Shown here: positions 24,713-34,312 of the stretch, piece by piece | Numbering within the stretch: the stretch's first letter is position 1 | Layout: the number at the start of each line of letters is the position of its first letter | Assembly: GCA_945869475.1 (NCBI GenBank) | Contig: CAMBOV010000006.1 | Span: 62,001-126,000, forward strand | Origin: Singulisphaera sp. GP187 | GTDB lineage: Bacteria > Planctomycetota > Phycisphaerae > Phycisphaerales > SM1A02 | Direction of reading: 5' to 3' | DNA: 64,000 bases | The notes under the pieces: model-generated | Database searches by the model: none | Seen by the model: only the letters and a program-made list of their open reading frames with translations | What the model was told of the DNA's origin: nothing | Made by a program: the position numbers and the translations under genes

Positions 24713-27191
24713 CGAGTCGAGCGAGCGCGAGGCGCGTGCCGCCATTCTGATTGATTCAGGATCGCCCACCCACGACTCGGCGCGCACGCACGTCACAGGT
24801 GAGTCGGTGTACGTCGACGATCGGCCGATGATTCAGGGAAGTCATGCAGTTCACAGCTCGAGCGGCTTCAAAGGCGAGTTGCACTGCGGACTCATCTATA
24901 GCCCGTACGCACACGCACGCATCGTCGGTCTCGACACGGCTCCAGCGCTGCGAGTCGCCGGTGTTGTCTGCGCGGTGACCGCCGCAGACGTCTCGCACAA
25001 CAGGTGGGGAAGCATCTTTCAAGATCAGCCGATCCTCGCAAGTGACGAAGTGCACTACGTCGGCGAGGTGGTCGCTGTATTGGGGGCAGAGACCAAGGAA
25101 GCATTAAAACTCGGGCTCGCTGCGGTTGTGGTCGCGTGGGAGAAACTGCCAGATATCCGCTCGATCGAAGAGGCTGTCGCGGCCAAGAGTTTCATCGGGT
25201 CCGAGCGAGCGATTTCAGTGGGCGACGTTGAAGCAGCGCTCGCGCGCGCTCCGCACACGCTCGCTGGCACACTCGACATTGGCGGGGCAGATCACTTCTA
25301 TCTCGAGAGTCAGGCGGTCGTCGTCTATCCGGGTGAGGATGGTCAGCTCGAAGTGCACTCGTCGACGCAGCATCCAACCGAGACGCAGCATGTCGTTGCC
25401 GAAGCGTGCGGAGTGCCGTTCTGCGATGTGGTGTGTATCGCCAAGCGACTCGGTGGCGCCTTCGGTGGAAAAGAATCACAGGCAGCGCCGATTGCCGCGT
25501 ACGCCGCGTTGATCGCCAAGCGCAGTGGCCGTGCTGCGCGACTCGTGCTCAGCAAGGACGATGACATGATCATCACCGGCAAGCGCAATCCATTTCGAAT
25601 CAGTTTTCGGTGCGGCTTTGACGCGACAGGCAAGATTCTCGCACTCGACGCAATGTTGCACAGCGATGGAGGGGCCTACGCCGATCTCTCCACTGCCATC
25701 ATGGAGCGCGCACTGCTTCATTGCGACAACGCTTATTCGGTTGCAAATATGCGTGTGCGGGGTCAAGTTTGTCGGACGAACTTTCATCCGCACACTGCTT
25801 TTCGTGGATTCGGCGCTCCCAAGGGAGTCGCGATGATCGAGTCGATCATTGAAGAGATCGCGCGCGTCGTTGGACGTGATGCGCTCGATGTGCGCATGGT
25901 GAACTGCTACGCCGATGGTCAAGATGTGACGCACTATGGTCAGCGCGTTGAAGACAATCATCTGCCCGCGCTCTTTGCGACACTCGCGCAGCGCTGTGAC
26001 TATCGAGAGCGCCGCGAGGGGATTCGGTCGCACAATGCTGCGCATGCTGTCACGCCCAATGGCACTCTTCGCGGCCTCTCACTCACCGCGGTGAAGTTTG
26101 GAATCTCGTTCACAACACGGTTTCTCAATCAAGCCAACGCGCTTGTAAATGTTCACCGCGATGGCACCGTGCAAGTCTCGACGGGTGCCGTCGAGATGGG
26201 GCAGGGAGTGAACGCGCGTATCGCAACGATCGTTGCCGACGCATTTGGTGTCGCGTTGCCATGCGTGCGCATCATGCCGACCTCGACCGAGAAAAACGCG
26301 AATACCTCGCCGACCGCGGCATCAACTGGCACCGACATCAACGGCAGCGCGGCACTGAAGGCGTGCGAGCGCATCTGTGGACGCCTCGCGGCGCTTGCGA
26401 TCGCGTTGCGATCGATCCCACCTGAGTTGTGGGCGTCGAAAACCGCCGGACTCGGCACGATGCCAGAGATCAGTGTTGGCGACGGAGCAACCCAGCACGG
26501 CACAGACGAACAGCGCGTCGCATTCGCCGACGGCCACGTCACCGTGACCGATCGATCAGGTACACGCTTCTCGATTGGCTTTGCTGAGTTGGTTCGAGAG
26601 GCCTACCGGAATCGAATCTCGCTCAGTGACTATGGCCATTACGTGACTCCGACGCTCGGATATGACAAAGTGAAGGGCAAGGGCAGGGCGTTTCTCTACT
26701 TCACTCAGGGCGTCGCCGCGAGCGAAGTTGAAATTGATGCACTCACGGGTGAAGTGAAGGTGCGTCGCGTCGACATCCTCATGGACCTCGGGCGGCCGGT
26801 GAATCACGCGCTCGACCGCGGGCAGGTGATGGGTGGATTCATCCAGGCAATGGGATGGGTCACCACTGAGCATCTTGTCTACGACGACAATGGCAAGTTG
26901 ACCTCGCACTCGCCGAGCACCTACAAGATTCCAAGTGTGCACGACACTCCGCGCATTTTCAACGTCGAAATGATTGAGAACGAGCACAACACCACCAACA
27001 TCCGAGGGTCGAAGTCGTCGGGTGAACCGCCACTGCTCTTGGCCCTCTCGGTGTGGACGGCGATTCGCGATGCGATCAGCGCAGTGCGTGGTGATGCAGG
27101 TGTGAGTCTTGCGATTCCAGCGACATCGGAGCGGGTTCTGCGCGCGTTGACTCCCAAAGCATTCGCGGCGTGTGAGGGTCTCTCGCGATGA
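24693..27191 (+). CDS. xdhB: xanthine dehydrogenase large subunit (Mo cofactor)
   Basis: 832 residues from the ATG at 24693; a GTG at 24705 within the overlap with xdhA is an alternative, and the TTG at 24687 is less likely. The molybdopterin domains show FGGKESQAAPIAAYAA, FRGFGAPKGVAMIE, GAVEMGQGVNARIA, TSTEKNANTSPTAAS and, near the C-terminus, SKSSGEPPLLLALSV with the catalytic Glu in the GEPP motif. The enzyme hydroxylates hypoxanthine and xanthine. Overlaps with xdhA and xdhC (ATGA) show a tight operon. Length and motif order are normal for XdhB. Confidence 0.95.
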   Translation: MRCFVVDESSEREARAAILIDSGSPTHDSARTHVTGESVYVDDRPMIQGSHAVHSSSGFKGELHCGLIYSPYAHARIVGLDTAPALRVAGVVCAVTAADVSHNRWGSIFQDQPILASDEVHYVGEVVAVLGAETKEALKLGLAAVVVAWEKLPDIRSIEEAVAAKSFIGSERAISVGDVEAALARAPHTLAGTLDIGGADHFYLESQAVVVYPGEDGQLEVHSSTQHPTETQHVVAEACGVPFCDVVCIAKRLGGAFGGKESQAAPIAAYAALIAKRSGRAARLVLSKDDDMIITGKRNPFRISFRCGFDATGKILALDAMLHSDGGAYADLSTAIMERALLHCDNAYSVANMRVRGQVCRTNFHPHTAFRGFGAPKGVAMIESIIEEIARVVGRDALDVRMVNCYADGQDVTHYGQRVEDNHLPALFATLAQRCDYRERREGIRSHNAAHAVTPNGTLRGLSLTAVKFGISFTTRFLNQANALVNVHRDGTVQVSTGAVEMGQGVNARIATIVADAFGVALPCVRIMPTSTEKNANTSPTAASTGTDINGSAALKACERICGRLAALAIALRSIPPELWASKTAGLGTMPEISVGDGATQHGTDEQRVAFADGHVTVTDRSGTRFSIGFAELVREAYRNRISLSDYGHYVTPTLGYDKVKGKGRAFLYFTQGVAASEVEIDALTGEVKVRRVDILMDLGRPVNHALDRGQVMGGFIQAMGWVTTEHLVYDDNGKLTSHSPSTYKIPSVHDTPRIFNVEMIENEHNTTNIRGSKSSGEPPLLLALSVWTAIRDAISAVRGDAGVSLAIPATSERVLRALTPKAFAACEGLSR

Positions 27192-28009
27192 GCTGTTCGA
27201 TGCACGACTACCTGCAACACGCGAACGATCTTGCTCAGCGCGGCACTGTGTTCGTCACGGTCACCCTCGTCGAGCCTGAGGGACACGTTCCACAAGACAT
27301 CGGTGCGAAGGCGATCGTGACCGAGCGAGGGCTCTCGTGGGGAACAGTCGGCGGAGGTCGACTCGAAGCGCGTGCGATTCTCCACGCGCAAGAAATGATC
27401 ACCCGCGCGAGTGCCGTCGTGCGAACAGCGGGTGTGATCCAACCAGAACTCGTGCGATACGAGTTGCTTCGCGATCTCAACATGGTGTGCGGTGGCGCAG
27501 CGACCTTGTTCTACGAACTCTCCTCGCGACCGAGTTGGAAGATTGCACTCTTCGGCGCAGGACACGTCGCGCAAGCAACGATCTCATTGCTCTGCACTTT
27601 TTCGTGCACACTGACCTGCGTCGACTCGCGCAGTGAGTGGCTGAGTCGAGTTGTCGATCGCGCGAATGTCATCAAAGTGTTGGCGGCGAGTCCACCCGAG
27701 ATCGTTGCGAACTTCGAACCGAGCACCTTCTATCTCTGCATCTCGCAAGGGCACGCAACCGATCTGCCAATCGTGCGGGAGATTCTTCGGCGAGGCGACG
27801 CGGCCTTCATCGGAGTCATCGGCAGCGAGGCGAAGTCACGCACCCTTCGAAGCACCTTGTTGAAGGACGGATTCGCAGAGGCGCACGTCGCAGCAATTCA
27901 CTGCCCACTTGGGCTGCCAATGGGATCAAACGCCCCCGCCGAGATCGCCGTCAGCATCGCGGCACAACTCTTGCAAGAGCGCGATCGCGTGCGGGTGAGT
28001 GGAGTATGA
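27188..28009 (+). CDS. xdhC: xanthine dehydrogenase accessory protein XdhC
   Basis: 273 residues, ATGA overlap with xdhB. XdhC binds and delivers the sulfurated Mo cofactor to XDH. The N-terminal domain contains the GTVGGGRLEARAI motif and a Cys in NMVCGGAATLFYE; the C-terminal Rossmann half starts at about 115 with IALFGAGHVAQA and has FIGVIGSEAKSRTLR and the conserved end IHCPLGLPMGSNAPAEIAVSI. All these are typical. Its presence supports that XdhA/B is an active Mo enzyme. The stop overlaps the start of fdhD (ATGA). Confidence 0.93.
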   Translation: MSCSMHDYLQHANDLAQRGTVFVTVTLVEPEGHVPQDIGAKAIVTERGLSWGTVGGGRLEARAILHAQEMITRASAVVRTAGVIQPELVRYELLRDLNMVCGGAATLFYELSSRPSWKIALFGAGHVAQATISLLCTFSCTLTCVDSRSEWLSRVVDRANVIKVLAASPPEIVANFEPSTFYLCISQGHATDLPIVREILRRGDAAFIGVIGSEAKSRTLRSTLLKDGFAEAHVAAIHCPLGLPMGSNAPAEIAVSIAAQLLQERDRVRVSGV

Positions 28010-28872
28010 ACGTCGAGCATCGGGATGACCCAGAGACGCTGAGCGTGCAAGCGCAGGTGATTCGCGTGACGCCGACAGCGTCGACGCGGATCGTCGATCA
28101 CCTCGCGATCGAAGAGCCCTTGGAGATTCGCGTCGAGTCTCTCGAAGGTGCGGTGCGGCGCACGAAGAGTCTCGCGATCACGATGCGTACTCCTGGTCAC
28201 GACGAAGAGTTGGCGGCGGGGTTTCTCTTCAGCGAGGGAGTCATTCGCGAAAGTCGTGACATCATCGAGATCGTCGCGTGCGGCGCAGAGCGCGGTGCGC
28301 ACGATGGGCAGAACATCGTCAAGGTGCGCCTCGCTGATCACGCAACGGTCGATTGGCCGAAGCTTGAGCGCCATTTTTATTCGACGTCGAGTTGCGGAGT
28401 CTGCGGAAAGTCATCCCTCGACGCTCTCGACGTACCGGGAATCCGCCCCATCCCCCGCGAGGGGATTCGACTGAGCCGTGAGGCGATCTGTTCGCTCCAA
28501 GAGAAGATGCGCGCCGACCAGTCGGTCTTTCATCAGACTGGTGGACTGCACGCCGCGGCGCTCTTCAGTGATGCGGGAGAGTTGGTCGATGTGCGCGAAG
28601 ATGTCGGCCGTCACAATGCCGTCGACAAGTTGCTCGGCGCGCGATTCACCGCAGGCGAGACTCCACTTTCGAATCGGCTGCTTTTTCTGAGCGGACGCGC
28701 GAGTTTCGAGTTGGTGCAGAAGGCGAGCGTCGCAGGCATTCCGATGGTGGTCGCCGTGGGTGCGCCATCGAGTCTCGCTGTCGAACTCGCCAAACGCTTT
28801 GGCATGACGCTGATCGGATTCGTGCGCGATGAGCGATTCAACATCTATCACGGCGAGTGGCGGGTGCAATGA
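28006..28872 (+). CDS. fdhD: formate dehydrogenase accessory sulfurtransferase FdhD
   Basis: 288 residues from the ATG that overlaps the xdhC stop. The frame is open from 27637, but that part is antisense-like to xdhC and Arg-rich. The motif STSSCGVCGKSS carries the CxxC that relays sulfur from IscS to bis-MGD. Further family motifs: TPGHDEELAAGFLFSEG, QTGGLHAAALF, REDVGRHNAVDKLLG and SGRASFELVQKA. FdhD matures formate-dehydrogenase-like enzymes and here directly precedes a YdeP/FdhF-like enzyme, its likely client. It is co-located with XdhC, the equivalent factor for XDH. Confidence 0.95.
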   Translation: MNVEHRDDPETLSVQAQVIRVTPTASTRIVDHLAIEEPLEIRVESLEGAVRRTKSLAITMRTPGHDEELAAGFLFSEGVIRESRDIIEIVACGAERGAHDGQNIVKVRLADHATVDWPKLERHFYSTSSCGVCGKSSLDALDVPGIRPIPREGIRLSREAICSLQEKMRADQSVFHQTGGLHAAALFSDAGELVDVREDVGRHNAVDKLLGARFTAGETPLSNRLLFLSGRASFELVQKASVAGIPMVVAVGAPSSLAVELAKRFGMTLIGFVRDERFNIYHGEWRVQ

Positions 28873-31184
28873 CACACGAGCCCACTCCAGCGCGCACGCA
28901 AGCCCGTACTCCAGAGTTTCTCAGTCCAGAGGTGCTTGACGCAGACTTGCGCGTCGGTGCGCCAAGCGAGTCGGCGGGAGGTCCACGTGCCGTCCAGGTT
29001 GGACTCACGATGTCGGTGCAGCAGATGGGAGTCGCTCGTGCACTCTCGGCGCTTCGTGATGTGAATCAAACCACCGGATTCGATTGTCCAGGATGCGCGT
29101 GGCCCGATCCAGAAGAGAAGCGATCAGTCGCCGAGTTCTGCGAGAACGGTGCGAAGGCAGTCGCGCACGAGGGAACACTTTCTCGCGCAACCCCCGCGTT
29201 GTTCGCCACTCACTCAGTCGAGGAGTTGTCGCGCAACTCGGATCATTGGCTCGGTCAACAGGGTCGCCTCACAGAGCCGATGTATCTCGCGGCGGGTGAT
29301 TCGCACTATCAGCCAATCACATGGGAGCGCGCCTTCGAACTGCTCGGCAACACCCTCAAAGCGCTCGCATCACCAGACCAAGCAGTCTTCTACACCTCCG
29401 GTCGCACGAGCAACGAGGCAGCGTTTCTCTACCAACTCTTCGTACGTCTCTATGGCACGAACAATCTTCCCGACTGCTCGAACATGTGCCATGAGTCGAG
29501 CGGAGTTGCGATGACAGAGTCGATCGGCACTGGCAAGGGCACCGTCTCGCTCAAAGATTTCGACACTGCAGATTGCATCGTCGTCATCGGACAGAATCCC
29601 GGCACCAACCATCCACGCATGTTGCGCACACTGCAAGAGGCGGCGCGGCGAGGGTGCGAGATCATCAGCATCAATCCGCTCGCTGAGACAGGGTTGAAGC
29701 GGTTTCGCCATCCACAAGAATTCAGTGGCATCTTTGGCAGCGGCACGCCATTGATGACGCACCACCTGCCGGTCAAGATCAACGGAGATGTCGCGCTTCT
29801 CAAGGGTATTCAGAAAGCGATGCTCGAGAATGCATCGACGCGCATCGACCATGAGTTCATCGCCCGATACACCGAGGGCTTCGACGCCTTTCGCGCAGAC
29901 TTGCAACAGGAAACCTGGGAGTCCATTGAGACCGCCTCAGGCATTTCGCAGAGTGAGGTACGCGTTGTTGCCGACGTGATCGGTCGCAGCAAGGCGATGA
30001 TCTGCTGCTGGGCGATGGGTCTGACGCAGCACCGAAACGCTGTTGCCAACATTCAAGAGATCATCAATCTGCTGCTGCTGGGAGGTCACTTTGGACGGCC
30101 TGGCGCGGGGGCGTGTCCAGTGCGCGGGCATAGCAACGTGCAAGGCGATCGAACAATGGGAATCTGGGAGCGACCCAGCGCCGAGTTCTTGCGCCGCCTC
30201 GGCAGTGAGTTCGAGTTCACTCCGCCCCACGAGCATGGACACTCAACGGTCGAAGCGATCGAGGCGATGCACGCGGGCACCATCGGCGTCTTCTTCGCGC
30301 TCGGCGGAAATTTCTTGAGCGCCTCGCCAGACACTGCATACACGGCGCTCGCACTCTCGCGCTGCGCGTTGACAGTGCAGGTCTCGACCACGTTGAATCG
30401 TTCACATTTGGTTACCGGCGCACAGGCGTTGATCTTGCCGTGCCTTGGTCGCACCGAACGCGACATGCAAGCGTCCGGCGCGCAGTCTGTCACGGTTGAA
30501 AACTCGATGGGCGTGGTGCACTCTTCGCAGGGGCGACTCGAGGCGGCATCCACGCATCTCATGAGCGAGCCCGCGATTGTCGCGGCCCTCGCACGCGCGA
30601 CACTCGGCGTCGATTGGAGCGGCTACGTCGCGAACTATGACACCATTCGCGATCGAATTGCGCGGGTGATCCCTGGGTTCGAGAATATGAATGAGCGCAT
30701 TCGTGAACCCAACGGATTCGAGTTGCCCCACGCAGTGCGCGACCGACGAGAGTTCCTCACGCCAAGCAAGAAGGCGCAGTTCACGGTGCATGAGATACCG
30801 CGACTTGACGTCGCTGTCGATCAGTTTGTGCTCACCACCATTCGCTCGCACGATCAGTACAACACGACGATTTACGCGCTCGACGATCGATACCGAGGCA
30901 TCCACAAGGGACGCCGCATCGTGCTGATGAACAGTGCAGATATCGCCGCGCGAGGGTTCACAGCGGGTGATGCCGTTGACCTCGTCAGTCACCACCTCGG
31001 CAGGCGGCGCCGTGCGAAAAACTTTCGCCTCGTTGCCTACGAGATTCCGCGCGGCTGCGTGGCGAGTTACTTTCCAGAGACGAATGTCTTGGTCCCTATC
31101 GAGAGCGTTGCAGAGTCGAGTCTGACTCCGACGTCGAAGTCGCTCGTTGTCTCGATCGAACGCGCATCCAATGAGCGAGGGTGA
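28869..31184 (+). CDS. FdhF/YdeP family molybdopterin oxidoreductase
   Basis: 771 residues from the ATG overlapping the fdhD stop (ATGA). It shows the YdeP-type start with GFDCPGCAWPD (two Cys, possible FeS ligands), then LTEPMYL, FYTSGRTSNEAAFLYQLF, DCSNMCHESSGVAM, GQNPGTNHPRML and INPLAETGLKRF, all bis-MGD binding motifs. The C-terminal beta-barrel has the molydop-binding part (YNTTIYALDDRYRGI). The family is called formate dehydrogenase-like, but substrates of most members are unproven; YdeP of E. coli is linked to acid resistance. There is no Sec codon, and the usual active-site Cys/Sec of FdhF is not clear. Last large gene of the chain. Confidence 0.88.
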   Translation: MTHEPTPARTQARTPEFLSPEVLDADLRVGAPSESAGGPRAVQVGLTMSVQQMGVARALSALRDVNQTTGFDCPGCAWPDPEEKRSVAEFCENGAKAVAHEGTLSRATPALFATHSVEELSRNSDHWLGQQGRLTEPMYLAAGDSHYQPITWERAFELLGNTLKALASPDQAVFYTSGRTSNEAAFLYQLFVRLYGTNNLPDCSNMCHESSGVAMTESIGTGKGTVSLKDFDTADCIVVIGQNPGTNHPRMLRTLQEAARRGCEIISINPLAETGLKRFRHPQEFSGIFGSGTPLMTHHLPVKINGDVALLKGIQKAMLENASTRIDHEFIARYTEGFDAFRADLQQETWESIETASGISQSEVRVVADVIGRSKAMICCWAMGLTQHRNAVANIQEIINLLLLGGHFGRPGAGACPVRGHSNVQGDRTMGIWERPSAEFLRRLGSEFEFTPPHEHGHSTVEAIEAMHAGTIGVFFALGGNFLSASPDTAYTALALSRCALTVQVSTTLNRSHLVTGAQALILPCLGRTERDMQASGAQSVTVENSMGVVHSSQGRLEAASTHLMSEPAIVAALARATLGVDWSGYVANYDTIRDRIARVIPGFENMNERIREPNGFELPHAVRDRREFLTPSKKAQFTVHEIPRLDVAVDQFVLTTIRSHDQYNTTIYALDDRYRGIHKGRRIVLMNSADIAARGFTAGDAVDLVSHHLGRRRRAKNFRLVAYEIPRGCVASYFPETNVLVPIESVAESSLTPTSKSLVVSIERASNERG

Positions 31185-31905
31185 ACTTGCCATCCTTGTG
31201 GGACTGATCTGCGCGATGGCCGCGCTCTACGCGAGCGTCGGTCATGGTGGCGCATCGGGATATCTCGCGGTGATGGCGCTCGTTGGGGTGAGCAGCGTTG
31301 TGATGCGACCTTCGGCACTCATTTTGAATGTGCTCGTGGCGACGCTCGCAACGATCGCATTCATGCGCGCGGGGCACCTTCGATGGAATCTGCTCTGGCC
31401 CTTCCTCATCACCTCAATCCCGTGTGCATTTTTCGCCGGTTCGTACGCGGTGAACGAGCCGACATTCAAGCGACTCGTCGCAGCGACACTCTTCATCGCC
31501 GCACTGCGCATGTTTATGCCGCAGCGCGAGACGACCACGCGTGCACTCTCGATTCCGATTGCTGCACTCTGTGGCGCACTCATCGGGGTACTCTCTGGAC
31601 TCGTCGGCGTCGGCGGTGGAATCTTGCTCACGCCGCTCATGATTCTCGCTCGTTGGTCGAGCGCGCGCGAAGCGGCAGCAGTCTCGGCGCCCTTCATTTT
31701 GCTCAATTCACTTGCAGGACTCGCAGGTCTACTCACGGTCGGATTCACCGTCGAGTCGTGGCTCTGGTGGGCCGCCGCAGTGGCGATCATCGGCGGATTC
31801 GCCGGCGCGCGCTGGAGTCTTCAGAGCGCATCTCAACTCTGGTTTCGTCGAGCGCTCGGCGTGGTGCTCTTGATTGCAGCGTTCAAGTTTGTCGTCACGT
31901 CGTGA
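31171..31905 (+). CDS. TauE/SafE family permease
   Basis: 244 residues from the ATG at 31171, overlapping the previous gene by 14 bases. About 7-8 membrane helices; the two halves start with YASVGHGGASGYLAVMAL and LSGLVGVGGGILLTPLMIL, the twin G-x-G-G-G motifs of the TauE/SafE/DUF81 family, which exports or imports sulfite, sulfoacetate or other small anions. With sulfur-dependent cofactor factors and a Mo enzyme upstream, it may move a small anion related to that enzyme; this is a guess. Its 3' end overlaps the convergent gene at 31895 by 11 bases. Confidence 0.85.
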   Translation: MSEGELAILVGLICAMAALYASVGHGGASGYLAVMALVGVSSVVMRPSALILNVLVATLATIAFMRAGHLRWNLLWPFLITSIPCAFFAGSYAVNEPTFKRLVAATLFIAALRMFMPQRETTTRALSIPIAALCGALIGVLSGLVGVGGGILLTPLMILARWSSAREAAAVSAPFILLNSLAGLAGLLTVGFTVESWLWWAAAVAIIGGFAGARWSLQSASQLWFRRALGVVLLIAAFKFVVTS

Positions 31906-32341
31906 TGTCGTGACGGCGTGAGCTGCGCATGACGATGAGAGCTGCGAGAAAGGTCGCAAGCGAGATCGCGAGGTAGACCACCAGCGGCGGAGCGCCTCCC
32001 CAATTCGCATTGGATGGCGGGGCTGACTCGCTGTTGAACTTGATTGCGTAGTACCCGATGAGATAGACCACCGGGATCGCCCCAAGCATCGCGAGTGCGA
32101 TCGGGCGGGCGAAGAGCGCGACCAAGATCATTGCAATTCCCGTCTCGAGGTTTGCGATCCCAAATGCTCCGAGCAATTGCAGTTGGTCTCGAGCGGTACT
32201 CGTTGTGAGGTCGAGTACGGCGATGTTTGTCGCGGAGTACTTCAGCAGAATCGTGTGCATGAACCCGCGCACGAGGTCGTAGCAGCCGAGCAAGAGGGCG
32301 ATGACTGAAACGAAACGGGGGATGGATGTCGGTTGGCGCAT
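31895..32341 (-). CDS. hypothetical four-helix membrane protein
   Basis: 148 residues from the ATG at 32341; the longer open frame upstream reads as low-complexity shadow. Four hydrophobic helices are visible: FVSVIALLLGCYDLV, LGAFGIANLETGIAMILVAL, LAMLGAIPVVYLIGYYAI and LVVYLAISLATFLAALIVM. The C-terminus is basic (RSSRRHDITT). The layout is loosely DoxX-like or like other small four-helix membrane proteins, but no signature motif is present. Convergent with the TauE gene; the minus-strand terminator at 32381-32413 lies just upstream of its start and isolates it from the next gene. Confidence 0.7.
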   Translation of the reverse strand: MRQPTSIPRFVSVIALLLGCYDLVRGFMHTILLKYSATNIAVLDLTTSTARDQLQLLGAFGIANLETGIAMILVALFARPIALAMLGAIPVVYLIGYYAIKFNSESAPPSNANWGGAPPLVVYLAISLATFLAALIVMRSSRRHDITT

Positions 32342-32380
32342 GATGAATCGATTGTCGCCGATTGGCACTCGCCGCACAAC

Positions 32381-32413
32381 AAAAAAAGCCCCTCGGTCAT
32401 GAGACCGAGGGGC
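32381..32413 (-). terminator. intrinsic terminator (minus strand)
   Basis: GCCCCTCGGT (32388-32397) and ACCGAGGGGC (32404-32413) form a perfect 10-bp stem with the loop CATGAG. On the minus strand it is followed by a run of seven T (32387-32381). It is placed 53 bases after the stop of the 32466 gene, so it ends that transcript. Confidence 0.9.
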
Positions 32414-32465
32414 GTTGCGTGCGAAGAAAAACGACGAACCTAAACTTCGAGTCAGAGTCTGCGCC

Positions 32466-34040
32466 TTATGGGCAGACTCCCCAACCGCTGAGCAGCGTCG
32501 CGAGATCGCTACCGCCGGTTGCGCCATCGCCATCGATGTCGCCGGCTGGCGTTCCCCACGCTGAGAGCAACGTCGCCAAATCGGCGCCGTCGCGAATGCC
32601 GCTCGCGTCGTAATCACCTGGGCATGGTGGCGCCTGAGGTGGACCATCGATCGCCAGGATGCTTGTCACATTCGCCGCCGCTGAGAACGAGCCAGCGACG
32701 ATGTAGTAGTCCTGACCCGAAACGAGGTCCTGCGTCAGTGGGAATCCAGCGAAGCTGCCTGTTGAGCCTCCGTTGGTTGCGTCGATGATGCTTGCCAAGT
32801 TGGCGGTGCCGCCGCTCGAACAGAGTGGCGCATCGTCGTTGTAGGCGAGCGACTGAAAGGTCGTCCCGATTGTTGGACAGGTCTGACCGATTGCAATCAT
32901 TGTGTCGCCTGTCGATCCGCACAATCTGAAGCTGTATGCGCCTGTGGCTCCTGCGGTGAACTTGTACCAGACTGATTTCTGGATGACCGCAGTCGTCGTG
33001 CCGGCAAGGTTCGAAACAACCGTCTGTGGTGTTGTCGATGCCGTGTCGTCAAAGACGTTGTCGCCAAACACTGCAACAACTGCGTCGACGCAGGCTGGAA
33101 TCGGCGGTCCACTGACAACAATTCCGATGGAAGTCGGGAGGACCGTCGAGGCCGTCGCTCCACCCACAACAACATAGACCGTCTGACTTGCAGTCAAACT
33201 CAGTTCGGTTTGGCACGATCCACTGCTGCAAGAGAGCACGCCCGATCCTGGGGCGCATCCATCGAGTACTGCGACGCGAGCATCAGCCGCTGCGCACGCA
33301 TTGAATGCGTACGCGCCAGCGACTGGTGCAACGAACTTGTAAAAGTTCGCTTTATATGAGATGCCGCAACTACCAAGGTCGCGGTCGGTCGCGGTTGCTT
33401 GGTTCATCGCGAGTGAATTGTTTCCGACTGATGCGGTTGGATTGAATGGCGCGCATGGGTCGTAGGCTGGTGGTGGTCCGCCGCCAGTTCCTGCGCGAAC
33501 TCCGGTTGCTGGAATCGTGTCATACGCGTAGTCAACGATGGTGCGCGTTGCGGCGTCGGCGCCTATTGCCATGCGAAGCCATCCGTAGTGCACGAGTCCG
33601 TCTGCGGCAACGAACTTGAATCCAAAGATTCCCGAAGCATTGGCGGACCACTGTCCAACGAGTGTTCCGATCGTCGCGCTCGAACTTCCATAGAAGAAGG
33701 ATGCAGGATCGATCGATGTGTCGGCGTCAAGGTTTGTTCGGGCCGTGCTGGTGCCAGCACCAGGATTGCGCATGTACCCGGTTCCGGTCGCTGCAAAGAG
33801 CGACACGGCAGTGAGCGAGGTGCCGTAAGGATTGACATCCCATCCTGGAGCGCCCGAATTAGGACCGTTGACGTACACGCCGGTCTCGACGTTCAGATAG
33901 CAGCCGTCGATGTTGAATTGGATTGGGATGTTGACGACGCCGCTATAGACAACATCAGCGTTCGCGGTTGTGGCGAGCGCGGTTGCGACCGCGGCAGTGC
34001 AGAGTGCGAGGTGCTGTCCAAGACGATTTGAATGACTCAT
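32466..34040 (-). CDS. exported protein with pre-peptidase-like domains and dockerin-like tail
   Basis: 524 residues from the ATG at 34040, with GGAG about 9 bases upstream. A signal peptide (LALCTAAVATALATTANA, about 9-29) is followed by a beta-rich N-terminal domain (YSGVVNIPIQFNIDGCYL, IFGFKFVAADGLVHYGWLRM, which resembles the start of PEP-CTERM surface proteins). Then two beta-sandwich units resembling bacterial pre-peptidase C-terminal domains (YKFVAPVAGAYAFNACAA; YKFTAGATGAYSFRLCGS) occur, and finally the repeat pair DYDASGIRDGADLATLLSAW and DIDGDGATGGSDLATLLSGW. Such tails are probably calcium-binding. No catalytic residues are seen. Terminated by the hairpin at 32381. Confidence 0.82.
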   Translation of the reverse strand: MSHSNRLGQHLALCTAAVATALATTANADVVYSGVVNIPIQFNIDGCYLNVETGVYVNGPNSGAPGWDVNPYGTSLTAVSLFAATGTGYMRNPGAGTSTARTNLDADTSIDPASFFYGSSSATIGTLVGQWSANASGIFGFKFVAADGLVHYGWLRMAIGADAATRTIVDYAYDTIPATGVRAGTGGGPPPAYDPCAPFNPTASVGNNSLAMNQATATDRDLGSCGISYKANFYKFVAPVAGAYAFNACAAADARVAVLDGCAPGSGVLSCSSGSCQTELSLTASQTVYVVVGGATASTVLPTSIGIVVSGPPIPACVDAVVAVFGDNVFDDTASTTPQTVVSNLAGTTTAVIQKSVWYKFTAGATGAYSFRLCGSTGDTMIAIGQTCPTIGTTFQSLAYNDDAPLCSSGGTANLASIIDATNGGSTGSFAGFPLTQDLVSGQDYYIVAGSFSAAANVTSILAIDGPPQAPPCPGDYDASGIRDGADLATLLSAWGTPAGDIDGDGATGGSDLATLLSGWGVCP

Positions 34041-34312
34041 TTGAGATGCTCCATGAAGAGAGTGATCGACCACCGAACCACGAATTCACCCGCGGGGCGA
34101 ACTGAAATCGCGCTGCACACGCAACACAACATTGGACAAACATAACCCCGTGGATGGCAAAAGCCAATTCGATGTCGAGAAATCGCGAAACGTCGAGCTG
34201 GCCCACCTGGCTACGGGCAGAACTCGATCATAAATGGGCTGTTTTTGACCGTAATGTGCGGGCGGACTCGCGCAGCCGGCGCCGCGGCGTTGAGCGATAG
34301 CCTCGGGCGGGT

